Assembly (NCBI GenBank): GCA_035319125.1
Contig: DATHDG010000002.1
Location: forward strand, 1 to 41,648
Source of the DNA: Fen-1308 sp035319125
GTDB lineage: Bacteria; Nitrospirota; Thermodesulfovibrionia; Thermodesulfovibrionales; Dissulfurispiraceae
DNA: 41,648 bases
Direction of reading: 5' to 3'
Shown here one piece after another: positions 33,881-40,914 of this stretch; position 1 is the stretch's first letter; every line of letters starts with the position of its first letter. The position numbers and the translations under genes are program-made. The notes under the pieces were generated by a model. It saw only the letters and a program-made list of their open reading frames with translations, was not told the DNA's origin and did not search any database.

Positions 33881-35098
33881 ATGGAAATCCTCTTCCCAAT
33901 ATTCGCAGCTTTAAGCATCATCGGCCTTTTGGCTTATGCCCTTCAGGTATGGGCTGTGCGCTGCCGCGCTGCCCATACACCTCTCCTTGCGGGAGAAGAG
34001 AAATCTTCCCCCCGACTTTTTCCTTCTGTATCTATCCTGAAACCTCTCAAGGGCCTTGACGATAACCTCTTTGACAACCTCGAAAGCTTCTGCCGGCTGG
34101 ACTATCCGGAGTACGAGATCATCTGCTCCCTGCAGAACGAGAACGATCCGGCCTGCAAGGTAGCCAGACATATAAAAGAGAAGTATCCTGAAAAGGACAT
34201 TACAGTACATATAGAAAGATGCGTTTCAGGGCTCAATCCGAAGGTGAACAACTTGATACCTGCTTACAGGATATCCAAGTACAGTCACATACTCATCAGC
34301 GATAGCAACGTCATGGTCCGAAGTGACTACCTCAAATCCATAATGCCTGAGATGCAGGATCCTTCTGTAGGTCTCGTGAGCAATCTCATCAGAGGGATGG
34401 GTGGAAGCTCCATAGGAGCAGCCATGGAGAACCTGCATCTGAACTCATTTGTAATGGGAAGCGTCAGCTTCCTCGACAAGTTCCTGAAGATGCCTTGTGT
34501 CGTCGGTAAGTCAATGCTCATGAAAAAGGAAGATCTTGAAGCCATAGGCGGTTTAGCAGGGGTAAATGATGTTCTTGCCGAGGATTATCTGATAGGCAAG
34601 AAGATTTACGAAAGAGGCAAGAGGGTCGTGTTATCAGGTCACCTGGTCGACAATGTCAACGAATACTGGGGCTTCAGAAAATTCCTGAATCGCCATACTC
34701 GGTGGGGAAAGCTCAGATGGCAGATAGGCGGGTTCAAATATATTTCCGAGCTTATCTGCAATCCCGTCTTCATGGCCGTTATGCCTATGCTATTGATCGG
34801 GATATCGCTGAAAACTGCCGCCTTTGCAGCCGGAGTCAGCTTGTGCAAATTGACTGGAGATTTTCTCATCGGCAGAAAAATCGGGACTGATATGACTTTA
34901 TCATCATACATGCTCAGTCCCCTGAAGGACATCGTGATCGGAATCATCTGGTTCGTGCCACTTCTTAGTAAGACAGTTATATGGCGGGGCAACAGGTATC
35001 TTATTGGCAAGGACTCCATATTATCGCCATGTCCCGACACAGGTCTCATGTCGTATAAATACAGAATTTTCGACACCATAAAGGAGCGCCTGGCATGA
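33881..35098 (+). CDS. GT21-type membrane glycosyltransferase (ceramide glucosyltransferase/HpnI/Agt-like)
   Basis: This 405-residue GT-A enzyme has one N-terminal membrane helix (about 4-25) and two or three near the C-terminus (about 290-365). The D1, D2, D3, (Q/R)xxRW signature of ceramide glucosyltransferases is complete: ENDP around D89, D141 in SDSN, D235 in AEDY and RHTRW at 271-275. Relatives glycosylate ceramide, hopanoids (HpnI) or diacylglycerol (Agrobacterium Agt). With a PhoB-type promoter a diacylglycerol acceptor is attractive, but hopanoid or sugar-lipid substrates remain possible. Ribosome site AAAGGAG. Confidence 0.9.
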   Translation: MEILFPIFAALSIIGLLAYALQVWAVRCRAAHTPLLAGEEKSSPRLFPSVSILKPLKGLDDNLFDNLESFCRLDYPEYEIICSLQNENDPACKVARHIKEKYPEKDITVHIERCVSGLNPKVNNLIPAYRISKYSHILISDSNVMVRSDYLKSIMPEMQDPSVGLVSNLIRGMGGSSIGAAMENLHLNSFVMGSVSFLDKFLKMPCVVGKSMLMKKEDLEAIGGLAGVNDVLAEDYLIGKKIYERGKRVVLSGHLVDNVNEYWGFRKFLNRHTRWGKLRWQIGGFKYISELICNPVFMAVMPMLLIGISLKTAAFAAGVSLCKLTGDFLIGRKIGTDMTLSSYMLSPLKDIVIGIIWFVPLLSKTVIWRGNRYLIGKDSILSPCPDTGLMSYKYRIFDTIKERLA

Positions 35099-35301
35099 CC
35101 CTGACAAATACTCGCAGTCTATATCAACTCATCGATATGCAGAATCAGGCTCTTTGCCCGTATCACGATACTCTCTTGAACGTCTGCAATGCTTCACTCT
35201 CCTTCATTGTTATAGATGGAACAAGACACGCAAGTTACTGTTCTTCGGACAATTTCGACAACTGTGCACTATTCCTGTCAAAAACACTGCGAAAAAAATA
35301 G
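35095..35301 (+). CDS. Small four-cysteine protein A
   Basis: This 68-residue protein has its ATG inside the glycosyltransferase stop codon (ATGA overlap) and an AAGGAG ribosome site, so it is translationally coupled. It has four cysteines, C21-P-Y, C31, C49 (YC) and C57, with spacing x9-x17-x7. The same spacing and the CP and aromatic-C contexts occur in two further small proteins at 35397 and 35963. No membrane segment or signal peptide. Four regularly spaced cysteines suggest metal or Fe-S binding. Family unknown to me. Confidence 0.7.
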   Translation: MTLTNTRSLYQLIDMQNQALCPYHDTLLNVCNASLSFIVIDGTRHASYCSSDNFDNCALFLSKTLRKK

Positions 35302-35314
35302 CCCGACCCGGATC

Positions 35315-35370
35315 TTGTAACCTATTTGTAACATTGCTGTAATATCGCCGTAACATGGGGCTAATATAAT
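35315..35370 (+). promoter_or_regulatory. Fourfold PhoB-type box and -10 of small Cys protein B
   Basis: Elements TTGTAAC 35315, TTGTAAC 35326, CTGTAAT 35337 and CCGTAAC 35348 recur exactly every 11 bp. After 10 nt comes a perfect TATAAT (35365-35370). The predicted start near 35377 precedes a strong ribosome site GGTGAGGAGG (35381-35390). This is the clearest array in the window. Confidence 0.8.
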
Positions 35371-35396
35371 GTCCCATATAGGTGAGGAGGTATATT

Positions 35397-35639
35397 ATGT
35401 GCTCTGAAAAAGATTTAGCCAGACAGGTTTCTTGCCCACATCTGCAATGCAATCACAACGACGCGATGTGCTCAGTAGCGAAAGAGCCGATAGAGGATAT
35501 CGCGGATGCGGACATCAGGTTCTGCATAGGCCGTCACTACGAGGCATGCCATCTTTATTATAAATCCATACAAGAAACAGCATACACTTCTGCTGCAGTG
35601 AATATGTGGATCTGTAATAGAATTGTAACGGAGCCGTAA
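35397..35639 (+). CDS. Small four-cysteine protein B
   Basis: This 80-residue protein starts at the ATG at 35397 behind GGTGAGGAGG. The core cysteines C13-P-H, C25, C43 (FC) and C51 have spacing x11-x17-x7; the x17 and x7 are identical to proteins A and C. Extra cysteines lie at 2, 18 and 74, and the C-terminus is about 25 residues longer. It has its own PhoB-type promoter, and its last 28 bp overlap the array of the next gene. No known domain recognised; metal binding is inferred from the cysteines. Confidence 0.72.
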   Translation: MCSEKDLARQVSCPHLQCNHNDAMCSVAKEPIEDIADADIRFCIGRHYEACHLYYKSIQETAYTSAAVNMWICNRIVTEP

Positions 35640-35667
35640 TAATCAGTTAATATTGTTTTGTTTAAAT
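35612..35667 (+). promoter_or_regulatory. Fourfold PhoB-type box of the zinc-ribbon gene
   Basis: CTGTAAT 35612, TTGTAAC 35623, CCGTAAT 35634 and AGTTAAT 35645 lie at an 11-bp period. After 10 nt comes TTAAAT (35662-35667), a weaker -10. The ATG at 35674 is 6 nt past the -10, the same distance as at the GH1 gene. The array starts inside the coding end of small protein B. Confidence 0.72.
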
Positions 35668-35673
35668 AGGGCT

Positions 35674-35985
35674 ATGGACGCGGCAATAAATAAAGCAGCC
35701 AAAGCCGAATATGTTTGCCCCGAGTGCAACTCCCAGGCTCACTACAAATACGGAAGAACAAAGAGCCTCAAGCAACGATATATTTGTCTTATCTGCGGCA
35801 GACAATTCACTCCAGACGCCAGCAGGCGCGAATTCAAGAACAAGCCTGTGTGCTGGAAATGTGGCAGCACTATGCATCTCTATAAAAGAAACGGCACCAC
35901 CCTAAGATTCAGATGCTCACGTTATCCGCACTGCAGGACTTATACGAAAAAATTGGTTGAATATGAAGTGTCCACATCTAATTGA
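35674..35985 (+). CDS. Double zinc-ribbon protein (InsA-like ribbon)
   Basis: This 103-residue protein has two zinc ribbons. The first, CPEC...CLIC (C15, C18, then YICLICGRQF), resembles the N-terminal ribbon of IS1-type InsA and related transposase-associated proteins. The second is CWKCG...CSRYPHC. There is no transposase catalytic domain and no flanking inverted repeat, so it is not an active element. An own PhoB-type promoter points to a host role, perhaps in DNA or RNA binding. Upstream in-frame TTG codons exist, but the ATG fits the promoter geometry. Confidence 0.75.
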   Translation: MDAAINKAAKAEYVCPECNSQAHYKYGRTKSLKQRYICLICGRQFTPDASRREFKNKPVCWKCGSTMHLYKRNGTTLRFRCSRYPHCRTYTKKLVEYEVSTSN

Positions 35986-36151
35986 ATTGCTCAAGACAAT
36001 TTGCAATGCAAACGACAATTTCTACTCACCAACATCCTTTCAGTTGAATGAATATTGCAGAGGCGCCTTACATCCCAGATGCCCCTTCTTTCTGTCACGA
36101 AGAGAGACTGACAATAGATTTGACGCAAGCAGCAATACATTGCAGATTTGA
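35963..36151 (+). CDS. Small four-cysteine protein C
   Basis: This protein of about 62 residues starts at an ATG inside the 3' end of the zinc-ribbon gene (23-bp overlap; a TTG two codons earlier is the alternative). Cysteines C3-P-H, C14, C32 (YC) and C40-P-F have spacing x10-x17-x7, matching small proteins A and B. After the last cysteine comes a short FFLSRRE stretch, then a polar tail. It has no strong ribosome site and probably depends on coupling. Function unknown; the spacing is the evidence for a real gene. Confidence 0.65.
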   Translation: MKCPHLIELLKTICNANDNFYSPTSFQLNEYCRGALHPRCPFFLSRRETDNRFDASSNTLQI

Positions 36152-36161
36152 AGGCGCTATC

Positions 36162-36217
36162 ACGTAACATTATTTTAACAATAGCTTAATATTGACGTAA
36201 CATTTCCAATTTATAAT
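36162..36217 (+). promoter_or_regulatory. Fourfold PhoB-type box and -10 of pstS
   Basis: ACGTAAC 36162, TTTTAAC 36173, GCTTAAT 36184 and ACGTAAC 36195 recur every 11 bp. After 10 nt comes a perfect TATAAT (36212-36217). Control of the pst operon by PhoB-type regulators is established in many bacteria, so this site anchors the interpretation of the other four. The leader to the pstS ATG is about 129 nt and unassigned. Confidence 0.82.
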
Positions 36218-36352
36218 TAATTACCTACACCGGACATACATTAGGCCGGGAACATTAACAATTGGAGGTGATACTAGAAAATAACGATCGATCCGTCAGT
36301 ATGGAAGTAAGATACTTTTGTATATATTCTAATTAGACTAAGGAGGCAAATA

Positions 36353-37363
36353 ATGAAAAGAGTTGTTAGCATAGTTTTTATGCTGTTATTGATTCTGGGC
36401 GTTGTTTCAGTTGAGGCAGCCGAGACACTTAATGGTGCCGGTGCATCCTTCCCCTATCCTGTCTATTCAGCTTGGGCGTTTGAGTACAACAAGGCAACTG
36501 GTGTTCAGCTCAACTATCAGTCGATCGGTTCCGGCGGCGGAATCAGGCAGATCTCGGAAAGAACAGTTGAGTTCGGTGCCTCCGATGCCCCGCTTAAGCC
36601 GGAGGAACTCAAAAAGCAAAATCTACTGCAGTTCCCTGCAGTTATTGGCGGAGTAGTTCCTGTAGTAAACTTGCCCGGCGTTAAGGCAGGCCAAATGAAT
36701 CTTGATTCAGATGCAGTCTGCAGGATATATCTTGGCGATATCAAATTCTGGGATGATGCAAAGATCAAGTCAATGAATCCTAAACTTGCTTTGCCACATA
36801 AAGAAATAACAGTTGTTCACAGGTCTGACGGGTCCGGGACAACCGCGATATTTACTACCTATCTTAGCGAAGCATGCCCGGCTTGGAAAGAGAAGGTGGG
36901 CGCCGGCACGGCAGTTAAATTTCCTGCAGGCATCGGCGGCAAAGGCAACGAAGGCGTATCCAATTATGTGAAGAGATCAAACGATTCAATCGGCTATGTT
37001 GAATTCGCTTACGCCGAGCAGAACAAGCTGGCGTATACGCAACTGAAAAACCCTGCCGGTAATTTCGTAGAACCGAGCTTCAAGACATTCGAAGATGCAG
37101 CCACCACCGGAGATTTCGATCCACATAAAGACTTCTATCTCTGGCTTGTCAACGCAAAGGGCAAAAATGCATGGCCGATAGCCGGCGCCACCTTCATCCT
37201 TCTGGCAAAGGATAAAAAGGAAGCCAGCATGAAGACCGTCAAATTCTATGACTGGGCATTTAAGAATGGCGACGCAAAAGCCAAGGAGCTTGTATACATT
37301 CCGCTCCCGAGCTCTCTTAAGGATAAGGTCAGAGCCTACTGGAAGGCCAACGGGTTATACTAA
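36353..37363 (+). CDS. pstS: Phosphate ABC transporter periplasmic binding protein
   Basis: This 336-residue phosphate-binding protein has a signal peptide (MKRVVSIVFMLLLILG to about VEA) and mature start ETLNGAGASFPYPVYSAW. Phosphate contacts lie in QSIGSGGGIRQI, FGASDAPL and VVHRSDGSGTTAIFTTYLS. It delivers phosphate to PstCA. The ribosome site AAGGAGG is strong. A hairpin after the gene probably raises its expression over the membrane components. Confidence 0.97.
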   Translation: MKRVVSIVFMLLLILGVVSVEAAETLNGAGASFPYPVYSAWAFEYNKATGVQLNYQSIGSGGGIRQISERTVEFGASDAPLKPEELKKQNLLQFPAVIGGVVPVVNLPGVKAGQMNLDSDAVCRIYLGDIKFWDDAKIKSMNPKLALPHKEITVVHRSDGSGTTAIFTTYLSEACPAWKEKVGAGTAVKFPAGIGGKGNEGVSNYVKRSNDSIGYVEFAYAEQNKLAYTQLKNPAGNFVEPSFKTFEDAATTGDFDPHKDFYLWLVNAKGKNAWPIAGATFILLAKDKKEASMKTVKFYDWAFKNGDAKAKELVYIPLPSSLKDKVRAYWKANGLY

Positions 37364-37401
37364 ACATAGAGGTGGGGTTGATTCGTCAGCCCTTCGTATA
37401 G

Positions 37402-37445
37402 ATGCTAATGGGTCAGATGGCTCATATCTGACCCATTAGCATTTT
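37402..37445 (+). terminator. 17-bp hairpin with T-run between pstS and pstC
   Basis: ATGCTAATGGGTCAGAT (37402-37418) is perfectly complementary to 37426-37442 around a 7-nt loop and is followed by TTTT. It probably terminates part of the transcripts and stabilises the pstS mRNA, so the binding protein is made in excess. PstC starts 25 bp later without a visible new promoter. Confidence 0.78.
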
Positions 37446-37469
37446 AATCACGGCACAAAGGGGATATAA

Positions 37470-38411
37470 TTGGCACAATCAGCAAAAAGAGATGTAGCGG
37501 ATATAGTCTTTGCAGCCTTGACGGCGATTTCATCAATGACCATTATTTTTCTTGTCACAGGCATTCTTGTAGTTCTAGTTTCCGAATCATCTCTGTCAAT
37601 CCAGAAATTTGGCATACTGAAATTCCTCACAACAACAGACTGGGACCCTGTGCGTGAAAACTTCGGCGCGGCGTCCACTCTATATGGAACAGCCGTAACT
37701 ACCGTTCTGTCGATGTTATTTGCCATCCCGATTGCTATCGGCATCGCCGTTTTCGTAACTGAAATCGCACCCAATTTCCTCAAAGGTCCTATCGGTGTCG
37801 CAATAGAACTGCTGGCCGCCATACCAAGCATAATTTACGGCATGTGGGGTCTTTTCACTCTCGCGCCGATCATGACAAAATATATCGAACCTGCGCTGCA
37901 ACAGACTCTTGGTCAGCTGCCGTTCTTTTCAGTGCTCCTGGAGGGCACTCCTATGGGCATAGACCTGCTCACTGCAAGCGTCATATTGAGCATAATGATA
38001 GTGCCGTTTACGGCAAGCATATCGCGCGATGCCTTCAATCTAACACCCGCCGTGGTCAAGGAATCCGCCTATGCTATAGGCGCGACCAAATGGGAAGTCG
38101 TAAAAAATGTTGTAATACCCTATTCGAAGCTCGGTGTCTTTGGCGGCGTTGTCCTTTCAATGGGAAGAGCCATCGGCGAGACAATGGCTGTGGCTTTCGT
38201 GCTCGGCAACAATCACCAGATCACATCTTCACTGCTCGACGCTGCCGCAACTATCACGGTATCTCTTGCCAACGAATTTTCGGAAGCCGACACTGATATC
38301 TATCTTTCTTCACTCTTCTATCTGGCGCTGGTTCTTTTTGTACTCAGCTTCGTCACACTCTTTATTGCTAAAGTATTCCTGTTGCGAGCCGAGAGGAAGT
38401 ATTCGCGATGA
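37470..38411 (+). CDS. pstC: Phosphate ABC transporter permease PstC
   Basis: This 313-residue permease has about six membrane helices. The family segments include the N-terminal TTTDWDPVRENFGA, LAAIPSIIYGMWGLFTLAP and the ATPase-coupling loop ESAYAIGATKWEVVKNVVIPY. Start is TTG at 37470 behind AAAGGGG. Its end overlaps pstA by 4 bp. Confidence 0.95.
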   Translation: MAQSAKRDVADIVFAALTAISSMTIIFLVTGILVVLVSESSLSIQKFGILKFLTTTDWDPVRENFGAASTLYGTAVTTVLSMLFAIPIAIGIAVFVTEIAPNFLKGPIGVAIELLAAIPSIIYGMWGLFTLAPIMTKYIEPALQQTLGQLPFFSVLLEGTPMGIDLLTASVILSIMIVPFTASISRDAFNLTPAVVKESAYAIGATKWEVVKNVVIPYSKLGVFGGVVLSMGRAIGETMAVAFVLGNNHQITSSLLDAAATITVSLANEFSEADTDIYLSSLFYLALVLFVLSFVTLFIAKVFLLRAERKYSR

Positions 38412-39250
38412 CTCACGAAACAAAGAGAAAGATCGAGGGCACTGCCGCATTGCTGCTAAGTACTCTTGCCGCGTTTAGCGGGCTCTTCTGGCTAATATTT
38501 ATCCTTGCTGATGTGTTGATTCATGGGATAGGGGCCTTGCATCCGAGCCTTTTTCTTAATGATCCCGCGCCTGCCGGCGTCTCTGGAGGAGGATTGAAAA
38601 ATGCATTTGTCGGCCATCTGATGATCACGGCCTTCGCAACACTCGTAGGCGTGCCAATAGGCCTTCTAGGCGGGACGTTTCTTGCAGAATATGCGCGCGG
38701 CAAAAATATATCGAAAGTCATCAGCATACTGGCCGATATTATGGTAAGCGTGCCTTCCATCATCGTAGGGACTTTTATCTACGCGCTCATGGTCAGGCCG
38801 GTCGGTCATTTCAGCGGATGGGCCGGGGCGATTGCACTCGCCATAATAATGATACCGGTTGTGCTCAGGACGACCGAAGATATGCTCTCGCTGGTACCCT
38901 GGACATTGAGAGAAGCGGCCTTTGCTTTGGGCGCTCCTTACTACAAAGTGATTGTTCAGGTAGTATACCGGGGCGCAGCAACAGGAATATTTACGGGCAT
39001 ACTGCTTTCAATAGCAAGGGTTGCAGGCGAGACGGCACCTCTTCTCTTCACAGCCTTTAACAACTCCTTCTTCTCGTATAACATGAACGGCCCAATGCCT
39101 TCTTTGACGGTCAGTGTTTTCCAATATGCCATGGGACCTTATGATGATTGGCATGCTCAGGCATGGGCTGCATCGCTGATCATAACGATATTTATCCTTT
39201 TCATAACCGTTGCCGGACGACTTCTCTTAAAGTGGAGGTACAAACATTGA
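38408..39250 (+). CDS. pstA: Phosphate ABC transporter permease PstA
   Basis: This 280-residue permease pairs with PstC. It has about six helices, with DIMVSVPSIIVGTFIYALMV, the coupling loop REAAFALGAPYYKVIVQVVY and RVAGETAPLLFTAFNN, all characteristic of PstA. It overlaps pstC and pstB by 4 bp each, so the transporter subunits are translated in a chain. Confidence 0.95.
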   Translation: MTHETKRKIEGTAALLLSTLAAFSGLFWLIFILADVLIHGIGALHPSLFLNDPAPAGVSGGGLKNAFVGHLMITAFATLVGVPIGLLGGTFLAEYARGKNISKVISILADIMVSVPSIIVGTFIYALMVRPVGHFSGWAGAIALAIIMIPVVLRTTEDMLSLVPWTLREAAFALGAPYYKVIVQVVYRGAATGIFTGILLSIARVAGETAPLLFTAFNNSFFSYNMNGPMPSLTVSVFQYAMGPYDDWHAQAWAASLIITIFILFITVAGRLLLKWRYKH

Positions 39251-40011
39251 CAGAGACCATTGAACTTGAAACAAAGGGTCTCAATTTCTACTATTCGGGA
39301 GATATTCATGCTCTCAAGAATATAAACCTGACAGTGCACAGTAAGGGTATTACCGCCCTTATCGGACCGTCCGGCTGCGGTAAAACCACTCTCCTCAGAT
39401 GTTTTAACAGAATGCATGATCTTTACCCCAAGCATCGCTATGAAGGTGAAATATTATTTCAGGGAAACAATCTGCTGGCAAACGGCATCGACCTCATCAG
39501 CCTTAGAAGCCGCATAGGAATGGTTTTTCAGAAGCCAACTCCATTTCCAATGTCGATATTCGACAATATCGCCTACGGCCTCAAACTCAAAGGCATCAAG
39601 AACAAGGCTGAACTTGCCAAACGGGTCGAGAAGGCTCTAAAGCATGCGGCATTATGGGATGAGGTAAAGAACAAACTAAGCGCAAGCGCCTATGACCTGT
39701 CCGGCGGACAGCAGCAGAGGCTCGTTATCGCACGTGCCCTTGCGGTTGAACCGGAGGTACTTCTATTCGACGAACCAACGTCAGCACTCGATCCGATATC
39801 CACGTCGAAGATAGAAGACCTCGTAGCGACTTTGAAAAAAGATATCACTATAATAATCGTCACGCATAACATGCAGCAGGCGGCACGCATTTCTGACTGG
39901 ACAGGCTTTCTCATGCTTGGCGAAATGATTGAATTTGGGACTACGGAGAAGATTTTCACTGCCCCGTCTGAAAAATTGACAGAGGATTACGTAACAGGGA
40001 GGTTTGGATAA
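39247..40011 (+). CDS. pstB: Phosphate ABC transporter ATPase PstB
   Basis: This 254-residue ATPase has Walker A GPSGCGKTT, the PstB-specific LLRCFNRMHDLYP and FQKPTPFPMSIFDNIAYG, signature LSGGQQQRLVIARAL and Walker B LLFDEPTSALDP. I chose the TTG at 39247: it has GGAGG upstream and overlaps the pstA stop as TTGA. A longer frame opening at 39148 would overlap pstA by 100 bp and add residues foreign to the family. It overlaps phoU by one base. Confidence 0.95.
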   Translation: MTETIELETKGLNFYYSGDIHALKNINLTVHSKGITALIGPSGCGKTTLLRCFNRMHDLYPKHRYEGEILFQGNNLLANGIDLISLRSRIGMVFQKPTPFPMSIFDNIAYGLKLKGIKNKAELAKRVEKALKHAALWDEVKNKLSASAYDLSGGQQQRLVIARALAVEPEVLLFDEPTSALDPISTSKIEDLVATLKKDITIIIVTHNMQQAARISDWTGFLMLGEMIEFGTTEKIFTAPSEKLTEDYVTGRFG

Positions 40012-40670
40012 TGGCTATATTTGATGATGAATTAGCGCGTTTGAATGAAGCCGTTCTGCAAATGGGATCTCTTGTGGAGAAAGCGATAAAAGATTCGGTT
40101 CAGGCTCTTGTAAATAGAGACAATGAACTTGCCGGAAGCGTAATCGAAGGAGACCATAAGATCAACAGGCTGGATGTGGAAATCGATGAAGCGTCGATAA
40201 GACTGATAGCTCTCAGACAGCCAAAGGCAGGCGACCTTCGACTCATAACAATGGCCATGAAGATCACTACAGACCTTGAACGGATGGGCGACCTTTGCGT
40301 TAACATTGCTCAAAGGGCAATAGAGTTAAACAAAGAACCGGTCCTGAAGGAATATATAGACATTCCGAGAATGCGTGACATAGCACAAGGCATGACCCGT
40401 GATGCTCTGGATGCGTTTGTCAAGCGTGACATGAAGCTTGCCAAAGACGTGATAATGAGAGACGACGAGATCGATGATCTAAAGCACAAGATATTGAGTG
40501 AACTGCTTTTCATGATGACTGAAAACTCAAGCATTATCTGTCGGGCGATGCTGATAACATTCGTTGCTCAATACCTTGAACGGATTGCGGATCACGCTAC
40601 CAACATAGCAGAAATGGTGATCTATCTAATTGAAGGGAAGATCGTCAGGCACACAGCAATACTACCCTAA
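40011..40670 (+). CDS. phoU: PhoU phosphate-signalling protein
   Basis: This 219-residue all-helical protein has two PhoU repeats. Each contains the metal-binding pattern, seen in ITTDLERMGDLCVNIA and AQYLERIADHATNIAE. PhoU signals phosphate status from PstSCAB to the PhoR kinase. It starts within the pstB stop (TAATG). The genes for PhoB and PhoR are not in the window. No clear terminator follows. Confidence 0.96.
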   Translation: MAIFDDELARLNEAVLQMGSLVEKAIKDSVQALVNRDNELAGSVIEGDHKINRLDVEIDEASIRLIALRQPKAGDLRLITMAMKITTDLERMGDLCVNIAQRAIELNKEPVLKEYIDIPRMRDIAQGMTRDALDAFVKRDMKLAKDVIMRDDEIDDLKHKILSELLFMMTENSSIICRAMLITFVAQYLERIADHATNIAEMVIYLIEGKIVRHTAILP

Positions 40671-40914
40671 CCTAAATATTGTAAAAGTCTGTACTTTGCC
40701 AATCGGTCAATGCCAGGGTAAGTCAGGGTAAGTATCGACTTCTTCCTATCTTTCATATCGAGTGACATTTGGGAACGCCGAGCAATCCACCTTATACACC
40801 TGAAAACGCACAGATCTCCTCTGCCGATGTAAGAGTCGATTACCGACAATAACCATTAAAAGTAAGGCTCAAGTGCTCGATATCATAAGATCGCCCAGGA
40901 GGTTTTTAAGCGGA
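40671..40914. other. Gap after phoU with a 10-bp tandem repeat
   Basis: No convincing gene or terminator is seen in these 244 bp. The only structure is CAGGGTAAGT repeated head to tail (40714-40723 and 40724-40733). A 60-codon minus-strand frame here has no ribosome site or recognisable sequence. This is where the pst operon ends and a compositionally different gene begins. Confidence 0.4.

Noticed and set aside
35674..35985. Insertion sequence of IS1 type, suggested by the InsA-like zinc ribbon
   Set aside because: No InsB or DDE catalytic domain, no terminal inverted repeats and no target duplication were found; the gene has its own PhoB-type promoter instead.
36264..36336. Small leader peptide in the pstS 5' region starting at GTG 36268
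   Set aside because: The GGAGG overlaps the GTG itself, so there is no spacing for initiation, and the 22-codon frame shows no other support.
39148..39246. N-terminal extension of PstB by 33 residues
   Set aside because: It would overlap pstA deeply and has a composition foreign to the family; TTG at 39247 has GGAGG and the usual 4-bp overlap.
40667..40849. A 60-codon minus-strand gene after phoU
   Set aside because: No ribosome site and no recognisable sequence; it overlaps the 10-bp tandem repeat region.
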